In this document: positions 9,748 through 22,868 of the stretch, piece by piece
How positions within the stretch are numbered: the stretch's first letter is position 1
How the letters are laid out: every line of letters begins with the position of its first letter
From: Patiria pectinifera
Lineage: Eukaryota; Echinodermata; Asteroidea; Valvatida; Asterinidae
Direction: 5' to 3'
DNA length: 64,000 nucleotides
Assembly: GCA_029964075.1 (NCBI GenBank)
Contig: CM057136.1
Location: forward strand, 6,324,001-6,388,000
The notes under the pieces: model-generated
What the model saw: only the letters and a program-made list of their open reading frames with translations
The model's database searches: none
What the model was told of the DNA's origin: nothing
Position numbers and translations under genes: made by a program

Positions 9748-10893
9748 TTCTGGTTGCCAGACCAAAAGATTCCGACAAAAGCTCAACCTCGTCCAAAGGG
9801 TGCCGAGCAGTACGCGCCCGCCACTACCTGCTCTCTCGGGGCCGGGTCGGAACTACGTCCGCTCATGTAAGTCGGACGCCTCGATGCTTACAATTTCTTT
9901 ATTCTGCCTTATAGGTCCGACGCCTCATAAGTTCGACGCCTCATACGTCCGAAACAGCGTTTGTCCATTGTCGGATTTATGAGATGGACGGACTTATGAG
10001 GCGTCCGGTCGGACCCGAGAAGTCGGACTTATGATACGGCCCCGCTCTCTCACCCAGCTCAGGCACGTGTGCAAAAATGTTGAACACGTATGCAAATGAG
10101 GTATATTCTGGCGCCTGCATGTGCGTTAGGCCAAAAAAGTCTCCTGTTTCTAGTATGGGGCTTGCCCAAAAAGTGGTGCGGCGACGCGGCTTTTTTTTTT
10201 TCCCCTTTTTTATTTTGCTTCAAATGTCGGCTGATGACTGCAAATGGTGCCCGACTAAACTTAGTGCAAATATTATGGGAGACCAGAGAGGCCACATAAA
10301 GCTTATTCTCGATTATAACCCCATCTAAAAACACGTTAAAATTGTGCAGCAGCAGGATTCCAGTCAAGCCAGTGAGTTTGGCGGTTTTGAGACATCATCT
10401 TTCATTGAAAAAAAAAAAACGTTTTCATTTTGCCGACGCGCATGGCTACGGCGACGCGCGCGCATACCAGAAACCGGAGACTTTTTTTTTGGCCTTAACC
10501 ATTTGTTTTTGCGGTGTCTGTGGTAAAAACAGCTTCAATTCGCCGCGCCGTGAGTTTATTACGAAAACACACTTGTTTTCGAAGTTAAAATGTTACAATG
10601 TTATCTGCCAATCATATTAATGTGAGCAAATAGGAAAGGGAAGGAGTATTTTTAAGAAGGCGTGGACGTTTTAATTACAATATTTGTGAAAACACGTCAT
10701 GCACGTTGGAAATAGCAACACCAAGTACACGATATAAATCCATTACTTGCAAATTGCGGTATCGAATCAGGATACGGGAAGAAAGTTTCATATCCAGGGC
10801 TTACTATATCAGCTTACTAATACCAGGGTGAGAGAGCAGGTAGTGATGGGCGCGTACTGTTCGACACGCTGAGGACGAGGTTGTGGAAGGGTT
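9748..10893. mobile_element. Inverted-repeat element, copy A
   Basis: The ends share an inverted segment: CAACCTCGTCC...CACTACCTGCTCTCTC near 9785-9837 and GAGAGAGCAGGTAGTGATGG...GACGAGGTTG near 10829-10890. Internal words (ACACGTATGCAAATGAGG, AAGAAGGCGTGGACG, GTATCGAATCAGGATAC) recur in copy B at 12178-12772. A 206-bp element is nested in its left terminus. Non-coding. Confidence 0.6.
9838..10043. mobile_element. 206-bp element with 8-bp target duplication
   Basis: It starts GGGGCCGGGTCGGA and ends TACGGCCCC, with short terminal inverted repeats GGGGCCG. It is flanked by a perfect duplication GCTCTCTC at 9830-9837 and 10044-10051. The interior is self-complementary (GGACGCCTCATAAGT words in both orientations). 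An 8-bp duplication fits hAT-like non-autonomous elements. It splits copy A's terminal repeat, so it is younger than copy A. Confidence 0.85.
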
Positions 10894-11104
10894 GATGAAT
10901 TCACGCTCTGATTGGATAGATTTTGCGTGACCTGTGACCGGCAAGTCGTCACGGCCACCACGTACCCGGCAAGGGTTTTTAAACGGCTGATTTCAAGACT
11001 AATCCATTCAACACTCTTTTATTCCCATTCAAAAAAATGCCCCTTTTTCGTTGAAAAGCGCAATAATGTAGGAAAATCTGTACCTTTTGGGTAATCCTGC
11101 GGGA

Positions 11105-11257
11105 GCTTTTTGGGTGTTGTTTTCTGTTATGTTTTCTGTTATGTTTACTTCTCAGTGTTATTTGTACTGACATGTAACTGTTTTGTCTGTAATTCACTGT
11201 TTGTAATATCCCGGAAAATGAAATAAAAAAATAAATAAATAAATAACCCTCTGTGTT
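11105..11257 (+). mobile_element. Possible LINE 3' tail
   Basis: A T-rich segment ends GAAATAAAAAAATAAATAAATAAATAA, a short (AAAT)n run like the 3' end of many non-LTR retrotransposons. No reverse-transcriptase frame is adjacent. It could be a simple microsatellite. Confidence 0.3.
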
Positions 11258-12177
11258 GTAAATTTGCAATTCCCGTCACTTGCTCAGGCTCCGTTTCGCA
11301 TTCACGAACGGTCAATGATTGCATGCCGTTTTTATGCGACGCTCAAAATCTGTCCACACGGTCCGCAATGAAAAAGAAATCACATCCGGTTTCAAATGCA
11401 TGCATTTCTATGAGAGCGTTTTCGGATAGCATTTGCGCGCATTGTCTAACTGCGGTCTTATACAGCTGCAGCCAGATGCTTTATACATAGGTCATGATAA
11501 ATTACCCAGAATGCCATCCCCACTTCCTTCACAAGATTCTGTAAAGCTCATCAGCCCTTCCATGCGCCCTGTTTGCAGGGAGGTGGGTACGAGCGAAAAC
11601 CGTACCTGGCACGATTCTAGTCTGGTTCCCAGACCTGACAATTATTCCCGACGCTCACGTCTAAATTGTAAGGCAGCCGCCGTGGTTAAAAATAAACATG
11701 ACGACATTGACGGCCCTTTAAAAAAAAACTCGGCTTCGTTTCCGAATTCGCTTGATCACAAATAGCTTCTAATGTTCGATATCTTTTTCATAATATCATA
11801 CAGTTATGTTAATACAGTTTGATATTTCTGTAAGGAAACATTGACTAATGTTGACCTGGAATCTTCAAAGTTAGGCACCCAAATAGTACTGTTAGCAGAC
11901 CGAGTTTTGGAAAATGCCGGTAACGGTCGTCAAATTCAAAACAGTACATGGAGCAGCACAAATTTCACCCCTCGTATACGATCCGAGTACAAAATCGTCA
12001 TTGAATTTCAATTTTCTCTAAATAAAGCAATGAATATTAATTATCAACTCGAATATTAATTATCAACTCGCTATCCGCGATTGTCGACGAAATGAATTCG
12101 GCAAACTTCGGACATTTTCGAAAAAAGAAGGAATTCCTCCCGTTTTAGTCATGTGACGTAAATTTTTATACAATATG

Positions 12178-12772
12178 TAACCGAAGGCTACCCAACCTCG
12201 TCCCCAGGGTGTCGAGCAGCACGCGCCCACCACTACCTGCTCTCTCACCCTGGTATTGGATCATTTGCATGTGCAAGATTTTTGAACACGTATGCAAATG
12301 AGGAACAGTCTGGTGCCTGGATATGCGTTGCACATTAGCGTTTGTTTTTGTATGCGGTGTCTGGGGTAAAAATAGAGTCAATTCGTAGCAGCGCGACCAC
12401 GGCGTGAGTTACGAAACAAGATTTTTGAAATCAAACTGTTACGATCTTATCGAGACAACATGCAGTATCATATTTCATATTAATATGAGCAAATTGGAAA
12501 GGAAATTAGTATTTTCAAGAAGGCGTGGACGAATGATTGCGAAAACACGTACTGCACGTTGTGAATAATAGCACCAAGTACACGATAATAATCCATTACT
12601 AGCCAATTGAGGTATCGAATCAGGATACAGGAAGAAAGTTTCCTATCCCGGGTTTACTATTGGAAACGAGGTTGGAAATAAAGTAAGCACTGGGGACGAG
12701 TTTAAAGGCTACCTGACCTCAGATTCGTCAGGAATAGTCAGAATATTTTGGTCTGGAAACCAGGCTAGCACG
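12178..12772. mobile_element. Inverted-repeat element, copy B
   Basis: This is collinear with copy A (9748-10893) from AACCTCGTCC through ACACGTATGCAAATGAGG to GTATCGAATCAGGATACAGG, without the nested 206-bp insertion. The right flank carries GTCTGGAAACCAG, the inverse of GGTTGCCAGACC near 9750, so termini of the same family lie at both outer edges of the 9.75-12.77 kb block. Confidence 0.6.
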
Positions 12773-13462
12773 CGCGATTCATGGCACGATGTTTGCGAGG
12801 TGCGCGCCGGGTACGTGACCAACAAGACAGTTGCTAAAACTTGGTTTCGTTTCCAGTTAGTCTTTGCCTGAAAGTTAGTTCCAAACTGAAAAGATTCTAT
12901 CTCAACATCGGTTAATTTGTTCTTACCAAAAAGTCAAAGGCTTCGATATTATTAATGAACAGGTAATTAAATACAAAATTTGATTAACTGAGCTTGAATC
13001 TAAGGGTACGCTAACAAAGGTCAGATAATTTTAAGGTCTTTGGGCAATCGTATGCATATCACTATCAGGACTTTCTGATTAAACGAGTTAAACAATCCAC
13101 CGTTGGCTTGGAACATTCAAGAAAAGGTCTTGTTCAGCTCAAATACCACGAAGGCTGTAATTATTGACTTATCGAGAATTTTCCTGTTTCCTATTGCGAA
13201 AGTTCCCTAGGCCAAGGGAGATTCAAAAAGCGTCCCGGGGGAGGGGGATGGGTAGATACCATGTAACACTTGAAGGTGTTGTTAAAAAGTGCCTTCTTTG
13301 ATACTCTTCTGATGGAATCAACAATGTCACCGGAAACAACTTGATAAAAAAAAATTGGAGTACCAATTAAGTTCTTCCGGGAATACGTGAAACCCGTCGC
13401 ACGATGACACACCCAGTAGGCATGGACAGATCTCCCAATGATATCTTGCAGACTCCTCAGGT

Positions 13463-13750
13463 CAAGGGCGGATCCAGAACACAATTTTTTTTGGGGGGGG
13501 GCCAAAAAAAAAAAAGCCCAAAAAAAAAAGTCAAAAAAAAATTGAGGCGAAGGGGCCCGCTTAAGGGCCTTGAAAAATTTTGGATTCTAGATGCTCTGTG
13601 GTGCGATCTGAGGCAATTTCTGACCACTTTAACCAATGTTTTTTTGAGGAAAAGATGGTGGTGTACTCATTGCCTGCCTTTATTGCGATGTCACATAAAA
13701 AAAAAAATTGGTTTCGGGTGTTNTTTTTATGGCCCCTGGATCCGCCCTTG
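13463..13750. mobile_element. hAT-like MITE, 288 bp, intact ends
   Basis: The left end CAAGGGCGGATCCAG is exactly inverted at the right end (CTGGATCCGCCCTTG). It is flanked by an identical 8-bp duplication CCTCAGGT (13455-13462, 13751-13758). The interior is G-, A- and T-tract rich. One undetermined base (n) lies at 13723, an assembly ambiguity inside a homopolymer. No transposase. Confidence 0.9.
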
Positions 13751-13758
13751 CCTCAGGT

Positions 13759-16011
13759 ACGCCGTACGACCTGCAGAACGTCGCCAAAAGTACTTTGCTA
13801 ATAATGTTGGCTGTTTTGTTATGCATTTCCTGTTGTAGAGTATGGATGTGTCGAGATAAAGCTGAAAGTATCGCTGTGGGTCCGATCCGCACTACACATC
13901 GTGGCTGACTGAATGCATATTATTGCGGTGCTAATTTTACATCACATTGTATCTGTGTTGAATCACTTGGTTGATAAATGATTGATAACGTGTTGGTGGT
14001 GTTAGTTTCTGCAGGCATGAGAGTCATCTTTTTGTTGTTGAATGGAAACCGTTACGGAGGGCCGAATTAGAAGATACGGAAACTTTTATCTTCTGCTCGA
14101 CAACAGTCACCAACAACAACCCGTAAGGTTAAATCACGACGTCGTTAATATTTCTGCTCACGTTCCGAATTCAAACAGTTTCGTCAGTTTGATTCCGTCG
14201 TAGGAGGGATCGAGGTGTCTCACAGGGAGGGCATGGACCGCAGTCGTTCTAAAACTATTTTGCGGCTAATCTCCACGCTAAAATTCCTCAACCCCAATAT
14301 CAAAACTGTTCTTTTATTGTGCCAATTTGTAACAAATCATTTCAAAAACGTCTTGACAAATTGTGTGAGTTTTTACCACAACTACACTTATTACAATTCC
14401 TAAATAATCGTTTTTATGTAGGCCTATACGTAATTACGGTTACCATGATTGAAATCTCCTGTGTACAGAATTTAGCCTCCTCTCGAAAAAGTTTCAAATC
14501 AACAGTGTTATTGAAAACGTGCAGACGAAGACCTGCGTCTGCACGTTTTGAACTGTATGACACTACTATAGTATCATGACACTATTATCTGTCCACGCCA
14601 AATTTTACTTTGGAAGAACTGCAGAAGAGAAACCTCCAGACATTCTGAGAAGTTTAATTGGTTATACATGTAATTATATGTCATCATCGGAATTTGAATT
14701 TCCAAAGTTTGACTTTGGAAGCTTGATCATATGAGATATGCATGCTGCCATTGGGGAGTATGACGACGAACTTACTAATTAGGCTATAGACCAAGCCTAT
14801 GTCTTAAAATTTGCATGGAATTATGCTGCCAAGGAGGATACAATTACCCGCGACTCTTCAGAAGGCGTTAAGAGACTCCTGGGATCTGAATAGATTTACT
14901 CTTAATTTTATTCTCATTTCAATCGTTAACAAGATTAGGTTTCCATCCTGTGAGTAAGATTTGTTGAAAGAGCCTGTTCCCTCCGTGCATCAACTTCGTT
15001 ATTCGTTTATGTTTTGATCAATACTGGCGTCACCAAAGACCTTCTCGCTCTTACATAATACCTTTCCTGGTTGACCCAAACTGAAGTACTTCCGACTCTG
15101 TCGTAGTCTTATGTTGATTTTGTGACATTAAACACTTTCGGTGCCCAGAAAAATACATTGCCTATACTTGTATGCGTAGCATATTGAACCATAATAAGAT
15201 CAGTCAAGATCAGTTTCGGCACACATATGTCATAAACTTCAAACTTCGATCACTTCTGATAATGTCGCTATGCACATATCGACTCGGTTGCAAATTTGTC
15301 TTCTGCAGGATAGTAAACTCGTTTACCTTAATACGCATGCGTGAACCATAACACGTGTTTGAATGAATAGTCATGTGATTTGAAATTACTTCATACAGTA
15401 TGCATTCGAGTAGCTTACATGTGTAAGTAGCCATCTTGCGATACTCGTGTCCGCCCCGTTGTCAACCACCACTGCCCCAGCCCGCCAGCTGACGACACGA
15501 TAGGCCAACACTAATTTAAGTGGATGAAACGAATGATGGCTCGTTTTCTTAAAGGGCCCATGCGATGTAATTTTTTAATGCAATTCCTGAAATGTACATT
15601 TGTGTCCCATTAAACCTTATGTTCAATTTTTATTTTGTGATTTTAAAGGGTAGTTGGTGCCTTTTTTGGGTTTAAATGCACATTTCCATATTAATAAGCA
15701 AAAGTGTGATGTCATTTCAGGCAGAAACCGTACCTCTGCTATTTCAGCACCAAAAAGTTGCCAGAATTTATGATATTTTGCTGTCGTAAACTTTCCTTTT
15801 CCCGATGATTCGCTGTTGTGTCAGTACATGGCAGTAAGCCGGTGAGCAAATTTTTTTCACATGTTTTCAATGACCAATTTCTTGGGTTCACAATTTGAAC
15901 AAAAAATCCCTAAACTGAACAGCGTTCCATGAATCACAAGCCAATGAATCACAAGCAACAGCTAGCGCCCTCAACTGTCCAAAAAAGCACGACAATATTA
16001 AATGTTTAAGT
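13759..16011. other. No gene seen
   Basis: Mostly unique-looking AT-rich sequence with a 14-bp-stem hairpin (14514-14549). Short open frames on both strands lack splice support, and no protein family was recognised. Confidence 0.55.
14514..14549. repeat. Perfect 14-bp-stem hairpin
   Basis: AAAACGTGCAGACG and its exact inverse CGTCTGCACGTTTT are separated by 8 nt. A compact foldback in otherwise unremarkable sequence. Confidence 0.8.
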
Positions 16012-16513
16012 GGCCATTCAGAATTTTCAGTGTTTTAAAATTTCGACTATTTTTCCAAATTGTGGGTGGGTGGGTCAGGCTAAATAATTGAAAATCAAAA
16101 TTCACTTTTCATGGGAAAAAAAGAGCAATAAAAAAAAATAGATGTTTTGACTTGCCAGAACTACGCACAAGCGTTCCGATATTGATAATGAAGAACCCAT
16201 GTTCATCGTACGAACGGTTTGTTTGTGCGTCATGTTCAGTGTTGTCGAAAAGTTGTAAAGAGACAGCTTTTGCCTCCGCCCAGCACTCGGCAGCAATGGA
16301 TTTTTTTTCTGAAAGGACACGCAACCCGCACAGGCCCGCCAGTGCCAGTGAGATGTAATGTACATGCAAGTGCATGTACATGACTTGTACATGTTTTATT
16401 GTTTTAATACTGCGTAACAAATCAGTTTTTTATTAATCAAAATTAGGGGTGGGTGGGTCAAAATAATTTGGAAAAAAGTCGAAATTTTAAAACATTGAAC
16501 ATTCTGAATGGCC
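16012..16513. mobile_element. Foldback element, 502 bp
   Basis: GGCCATTCAGAATTTTCAGTG with TTTTAAAATTTCGACT at the left recurs inverted at the right end; terminal repeats of about 50 bp with few mismatches. Both inner borders carry GTGGGTGGGTCA-type sequence. No target duplication was clear. Short frames inside on both strands are consequences of the palindromic sequence. Confidence 0.7.
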
Positions 16514-18636
16514 CCTAAAGAAGTGTGCTTTTCAATAAAATAAACCAAAACGGGATGTCAAATAGTTTTTGCACATTTTAAGAGGAGTACAAAGTTGCAC
16601 AAAATTGCTCCAAAAATCTATTTCTGAATTCCTGCATTATTATTATGTACGGATTCGTGACTCGTGTTTTTAGTAGTCCATATAGACAAACCTTCGACTT
16701 TTACATAAACTCCTAAAACTCAGGAGACTGGATCATGCGAACATTGCTACCCTCTCTCTACATTATTTTTTCAGAGTCGTCAACAAGGGCTAATGCATTG
16801 GTATGTACGACGCTACACTAAGTAGAGGAAGATGATCGTTCTGTGCATGTGACGTGACCTGACTATCAAATCCCAACACATGAATTGCACAGTTTTTGTG
16901 CGCGGTACAAGACCTAAACTTTTGGAAACTCACAATGCCATAAATCATTTTGCGAGGGATCAATTATTTGTTTTGGCCTTGATTTCTAGAACCATTTTTG
17001 ATTTGGAGGAATTTTGTATACTTTCGCTTCATTGCAAAAACGGCCCCTCCTTAAATGGGCAACGTGATTACTGGGGTAACTAAGCGGACTTTTCTTTTAT
17101 TGGTCCAGCAGACTTGGACATGGACAGCAGACTTGGTACAAAAAAAGGAATATCATACCCAAAATACCTTTGTTCTCAAATTAATAGCCGAATTTGAAGG
17201 CATAATAAACATATTTGTTGTGCAAAATGCCCGATCTCCATTCAAGCTGTGTATTAGGTGACATACCCGGTCGTCGTTACGTAGGGAATGTGTCTGATGG
17301 TGACTTTAAAATGTCATTTACCGCATAGGTGTCAAGTGAAACACGTTAAAACAGGAAGAAATGTGAAACTGTCAGGTTGTGGCGTAAACAAAATTTTCAT
17401 CCAAACCTCATTGGCCAGAGGCAACGCAAACACGCTGTCGTCAGGCCTGGCTGTCGTAACCATCATGTTTCGATAATATCATATGTTCAGATTGTGTTAT
17501 TGCGACCTCATGAAGGGGTCTTAAAAAGCTCTTGGAATTGAAGGCAACGATCCCAGGTGATCTACATGTGAATTAGACAAACAACCACATTCATCAGAGT
17601 GTGACAGGACACTTGCAGATTCACATTAATTGCTCTCCTGCCGACGGCTGTTCGCAGCATTCCGATCACGAATCCTTCACCAAGTTATGCGCACAACTTG
17701 TCGTCAAAACGTGGGAATCGTTATGATCACGCAAGTGTCGTCGTATCTGTTAGAGTTGATAAATCTGAGTCGCGGACGTGGGGACAGGGAGGAAATTTGA
17801 GTGTTTTATGAGTAGATTTCTACGAGTTCCATCGCTATCAAGGCACCAGAAGCCTATCACCGTAAATGTATGATGTCGATTCGAACTTGTGCGTGATATA
17901 CAATCCTTGCTCCAAGTTGTTATACTGCAGATGTTCGATAATACGAATATCCTGCTATACACCGCAAGATCGCTGGACAAATCCCCATCCAATCAACACT
18001 GCCGGCGCTATGCATTCCAGAGCGTGTCGCCAATTGCTGTATGTAGAATACCCGACAGTGCTAAATAAAGAAGACCGTGATGTCAAACCTGTGACGAGTT
18101 GAGAAAATCTCTGACTACAGCAGACTCTAGATTCAGCTTTTGGAACACCCAAAGTTACCTCTTTCCTATGTACTGAGGTGAGTCGGCTAGAATGCATTTC
18201 TTATTATCTTTATAGGTCCAATATGATTACATGTCAACGATGATCTTTATTCGTGCGCAGCTGGGCGTACATAATGACACCGTGGTTCGCATTATGTTCA
18301 TTATCACCTCAAAATGTTTATCTCCTTTAAATAAACATTTTATTTTTCCTTGAAAAAAAAACTCCAGCTTTTATTTCTTTGATAACGGACGGATGACAAA
18401 AAGAGGGCAATTTTCCCGACGAAAAATCTTTTCTTTTATAATTTGAATTGTTTCATTATAATCACTTCTGACCTGCCACCTGAAAATGCCCCAACAATTT
18501 CTTCATGACGCAAAGTTTGAAAAATAAAATTTTTCTGTGACTAGAAGAGGCTTCTACACCTTTTCAAATGTTCATTCCAAGCAGAGGGCATAGCTGGCCA
18601 TAAAAAGCACAGTGACTTCCATTTGACTTTATTCAG
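16514..18636. other. No gene seen
   Basis: No family-level similarity, no repeat structure beyond short A/T tracts, and no convincing splice-bounded frames. Confidence 0.5.
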
Positions 18637-18645
18637 ACCAATTCC

Positions 18646-19492
18646 TAGCCTTGACCAAGGCTATCAGCTTGTTCCCATACGAGCTTGTTCCCGCTACCGC
18701 ACACCGCGCGCGCCACGACAGTGGTTGTACTTATACCGTTATAGCCCCAACGACCCTTGCGTGTGCTTTGTGTGCATGTACGTACGCCCCACACACACTT
18801 CCGCAAACAGCCGTACAGTAAGTCAACGCGGAAGATATGGTAGCAGACCAGTAAATAAACTTCCATAGACCCCAATGGTAAATGATCCCACTTCAAAAAT
18901 TCGGGAAAAATACTCACAACTCTCCAAGGTGTTCGAGACACACATCAAATTACAGCTTATTTCATCATCTTTCATTTTCTGTTCAATTTACGGGGGGGGG
19001 GGGTTCAACTTATTGCTTTTTAGGGGAAATTTCCATCTGAAGACGATCACCCCTGAAAATAGTCCTGAAGTCCATCGCCATTTTGAAAAACGATGCCTAC
19101 ACTCCATTGCAAAGTAGAGCGCTTTTAGGGTCCAAATTACATCCAAATTACACAGAACCGGCTTCCACCCATATTTTTTACAAACCCTTAAGTTCATGGC
19201 CCACAGCATGCTCAAATACCGAAGATTTTGAGGGAATGCAAATCGCGATTTGGCCGGCGCAGGCAATATCGGACCGATTTACTGGTTTGCACCCATATCT
19301 TCCGCGCTGACTTAATGTACGGCTGTTTGCGGAAGTGTGTGTGGGGCGTACGTGCATGCACACAAAGCACACGCAAGGGTCGTTGGGGCTATAACGGTAT
19401 AGTACAACTAGTGATTGTGTCGCGGCGCGCGCGGTGTGCGGTAGCGGGAACAAGCTCGTATGGGAACAAGCTGATAGCCTTGGTCAAGGCTA
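18646..19492. mobile_element. Mutator-like element with ~225-bp inverted ends
   Basis: Left TAGCCTTGACCAAGGCTA and right TAGCCTTGGTCAAGGCTA (with flanking bases) begin long inverted repeats running to about 18870 and from about 19270. They include CCCCACACACACTTCCGC words at both ends. A perfect 9-bp duplication ACCAATTCC flanks the element (18637-18645, 19493-19501). Length 847 bp with an unpaired centre of about 400 bp. A 9-bp duplication with long TIRs is typical of Mutator-like elements. No transposase. Confidence 0.85.
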
Positions 19493-19501
19493 ACCAATTC
19501 C

Positions 19502-20665
19502 CGGTGTAAATTAGATCGAAGGACTTCGACGTTTTTATAAACGGGATGGAAGTCATTTTTGAAAATTAAATTAGTTTGATCACCATACACTCAAACAATA
19601 TGGATATGTGAAAGCGATATGAAATTGCATTTTCATGTTGTAGGCGAGATTGAAGCTCGCGAGATATTCACTCTAAAAGAAAGGACATTAGGAAGACGTG
19701 TGGCAACGTGCTTTGAACTGTGGATGGAAGCAAAGATAGTGTTTTCTACTTCGGCGTTGACGTTGCTTTTGTTGAAAGGGGCATTAATAAGGAACTAAGC
19801 TGTTGATCTCTTACGCATTCGATAGATATAGAAATAATCTGTAGGTTGCGGTGCGGGCATTTAAATCTTTATTTTTTTTAACGGAACATCCATTTCCTAG
19901 CTGGTCAAAACTGGAGATATTATAAACCAATATTTGCCTCATAAATAATAACTCATGTCCCAGAAATCATCTCCTATAGGTACAGGTCAGCTGGTGCCAG
20001 GATCCCTGGACCGATTCAAGAAGATTCAATTTCAATTACTACATTATGATTGGGTCTGATTTTCCGCCTGTCCATCGAGGGATGGTGCGTTCCCCATTAT
20101 AATGACTACGTTTGACATGTTTGACACCAAACGTCCCAAGCACCTGCTAGCCTACTCCCTCGGCAGTCGGCACACGTTGGATGCTCAGTTGCCGTATGCC
20201 TCCTGATCACTCGTCCTTCGCGGTCTGATAAACACGCCCCTCTCGCCACTTTAAACCACAGGCTGTAATGCTTCATATTGCAATTATTCTTCAATCCGGA
20301 AATCATGTTATGACTAAACGTCAGTAATTATGGTGAGTAGGCTTAAAGTTGTGAAAACGGTTAGCGCTCATTATTAAGGTGTTTCATTTCCTGCGTCGTT
20401 AAAGATTTAAAATAGGGCTACCCGTTCATTGGATAAAGACCTTTTAGGTTTGAACTCTGACTCCAGCAGAAACTGTTCGACCGAGTGTTTTGTCCCGGAG
20501 ATCAGCACCCGATCTTGTGCAATACTTTAGAAAAAGCCTTGAAGAAAGGAACAATTTAGAAATCGAAAAATCGAGTAAGTATGTTAAGATCAGTTAAAAG
20601 TTAAAAGGACCGTGTTTGGGGATTTAAAGTCGTCACATGCTTTCAAGCGAATGATTTTGCATGCT
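19502..20665. other. No gene seen
   Basis: Unremarkable non-coding sequence. The one minus-strand frame at 20106-20306 has no recognisable similarity. Confidence 0.5.
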
Positions 20666-20850
20666 TAAAGCCCGGTTCATCTCAGCGGGAAAGCAAATAC
20701 GTTGCGAATTAAATCGGGGGAGCATTCGCTGCGAAATTCGCCGGAGTTGAAATGTGTTCAACTTTTGGAAATTTGCAGCACGAAAACCCGCCCTGACGTC
20801 ACAAATTCGCGTTCACGTTCGCTTCCGCGCCGAGTATGAACCGGGCTTTA
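20666..20850. mobile_element. Small MITE, 185 bp
   Basis: It starts TAAAGCCCGGTTCAT and ends ATGAACCGGGCTTTA, an inverted repeat of 15 bp. The interior is rich in GCGAA/TTCGC words. The terminal TAAAG may include a TA target duplication. Non-coding. Confidence 0.75.
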
Positions 20851-21725
20851 GTCAGAGATTATGAATTAGTGCATATGCGTGGCTCATTGACACCATTGAT
20901 ATGGAGATCAATGGTTGACACCCTATCACTCAGCGACGAAAACGCGCTAGGGCGTGCTGCACAGATGAGACGCTGACACCTGCAATATTTCTAACTACGC
21001 GTATATCACCAATGGACACCATTGGCAAGAACTTTGTTTTTGCCGATCCAAGACAATTAATAACAGTGCGATAAATATGAAAGTGGTCATAAGATAACCA
21101 ATCTGTCGAAATGTCAGCTCAATAATATTTTTTTTGAAACAGTGCTTCTTCATTATTTTGGCTCGACAGAGTAAGGTTTTCGTTGAAAACCCTTCCTTCC
21201 AAAATGTTCATTAGTACGTTTTGACTTGCACCTCCTTTGTCATGATCCCAAGTTTGTCAGCTGGGAAAGTAATTATCATTGATAGATGATGTAAGCAATA
21301 ATTATTGCAGACTAAACTAAATTCGGTCAATTGTTGCCGTATTCAAAAAAGAAGCCATTTATTTCTGGGGATGGTTACGTCCTAACCATTACGAGGAAAT
21401 GATGGTAATTCTCTTTTTCTCGAAAATGACTGTATACTAGGCGCACTGATTTCACAGGATGCTTGATACTATTTTTTTTTAACAATCAAGTAGGATATTT
21501 TATAGTTTCATTTTTAATGTTTGCAAATGGTGTCCATTGCCTTCCTCGCATTTGTGTTATTGATGGTCGTTGCCGTCATGCCTCAGGCATTGCACGCGTC
21601 CGATGACTTCAATCATTTGCAAATTGTAACGAGCTTGGCTGGAATCCAGCGCCTGAAGCTCACGCCAGCCTCGCCCAATTGTGCACAGCTCAAACCGTGA
21701 CCGATCGATGACTAAACTCCGGTTC
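20851..21725. other. No gene seen
   Basis: Non-coding; no clear repeats apart from a short inverted pair around GACACCATTGATATGG near 20890-20925. Confidence 0.45.
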
Positions 21726-22305
21726 GGGGGCGCCCGATAGCCTGAAGGTTCGGACATTTGATGCAAAAGTCGAAAGGTTCATTAATCCGAAGGTTCATTA
21801 GTCCGAAGGTTCATTTATCCGAAGGTTCGGTAGTTCGAATTTAGGATAAGATTAATCAGTCAGAAGGTCCAATTGTCCAAAACGAAAATAAGGTGCAATA
21901 GTCCAAAGTTTCATTATTTCGAATTGACAATAAGGTTCGATAGCCGGCCCTAAAAAAACCTTAAGGTTCGATAGTCAGAATCGACAATAAGGTCCGATAG
22001 TCCGAATGGTCATTAAGGTCTGATAGTCCGAAGTGTCAGACTGACGAACTGTATTGTCCATTCGTACTAGTACTATCGAACCTTATTGTCAATTCGGACT
22101 ATTGAACCCTACACTATATTCGTACTATCGAACCTTATCATCTATTCGTACTATCGAACCTTCGGATTAACTAAACCTCATTCTATTCTCGGACTAATAG
22201 GCCCTTCGGACTATCGAACCTTCGGACTATCGAACCTTTGGACTAATGACCCCTCGGACTGCAGAACCTTCGGACTATCGAACCTTTGGACTATCGTGCT
22301 GTAAC
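21726..22305. mobile_element. TTCGGACTAT foldback family, copy 1
   Basis: The left half is an irregular array of GGTTCGATAGTCCGAA-type units; the right half is the same unit inverted (TTCGGACTATCGAACC). The whole segment can fold into one long imperfect hairpin centred near 22060. The left edge reads GCCCGATAGCCTGAAGG. Frames with repeated 'FGLSNL'-like peptides are artefacts of the repeat. Confidence 0.8.
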
Positions 22306-22549
22306 CTCAGGAACAGACCTTAATGTGTGCAGAGCCACACTAACAGTCTAATACATCAGATCATGCAATATTAATCGGCGCCGTCTATGGCAGTTGTGAC
22401 GTCATTCTAAAAATCTAGAAGTCAAGACGCCGCTTGTTGTTTTGCATTTTATCCGCACACATGTCATAGACGCATGGCGGCAAGGCATGCAAACGTCATG
22501 AACGAATCGAAAACTGTAAAGTTCAGAAAAATACATTTTCAAAATTGAG

Positions 22550-22752
22550 CATGGACTGTAATTGCCTGCAGAAGGAGCGCATACGCACTAGTTTCCCCCA
22601 TTGTTTTGGGGAAATTTAAGCAATTGGCCTAGACGTTGTTTCTCAAGGGTTCGTGGGCAATATGTTGGTCGTGATAACGCCCTCTCGTGGCGGCGGGTTA
22701 TCGCGGCCGCGCGTTATCGAGTATCAAACAAACAACGTCTAGCCCCTAGACT
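22550..22752 (+). mobile_element. Half-copy of the Mutator-like family at 4352
   Basis: It is collinear with 4668-4875: GTAATTGCCTGCAG, GCACTAGTTTCCCCCAT, CGCCCTCTCGTGGCGGCGGGTTATCGC, then AACGTCTAGCCCCTAGACT at the end. The matching left terminus is absent, so this is a truncated copy lying between two foldback copies. Confidence 0.75.
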
Positions 22753-22868
22753 ACGTCAGCTCCCATGCATGTAGTATGGTGGTAACTGAACTGTAGAAGG
22801 GCATTTGCAATAAGCCGAAACTTAAACAGATTTGCTTTGTTAACATCTCTGCCGCATTTGAGAGTGAA

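Noticed and set aside
14514-14549. Rho-independent terminator
   Set aside because: Hairpins here are in a eukaryotic, gene-free stretch; bacterial-type termination does not apply.
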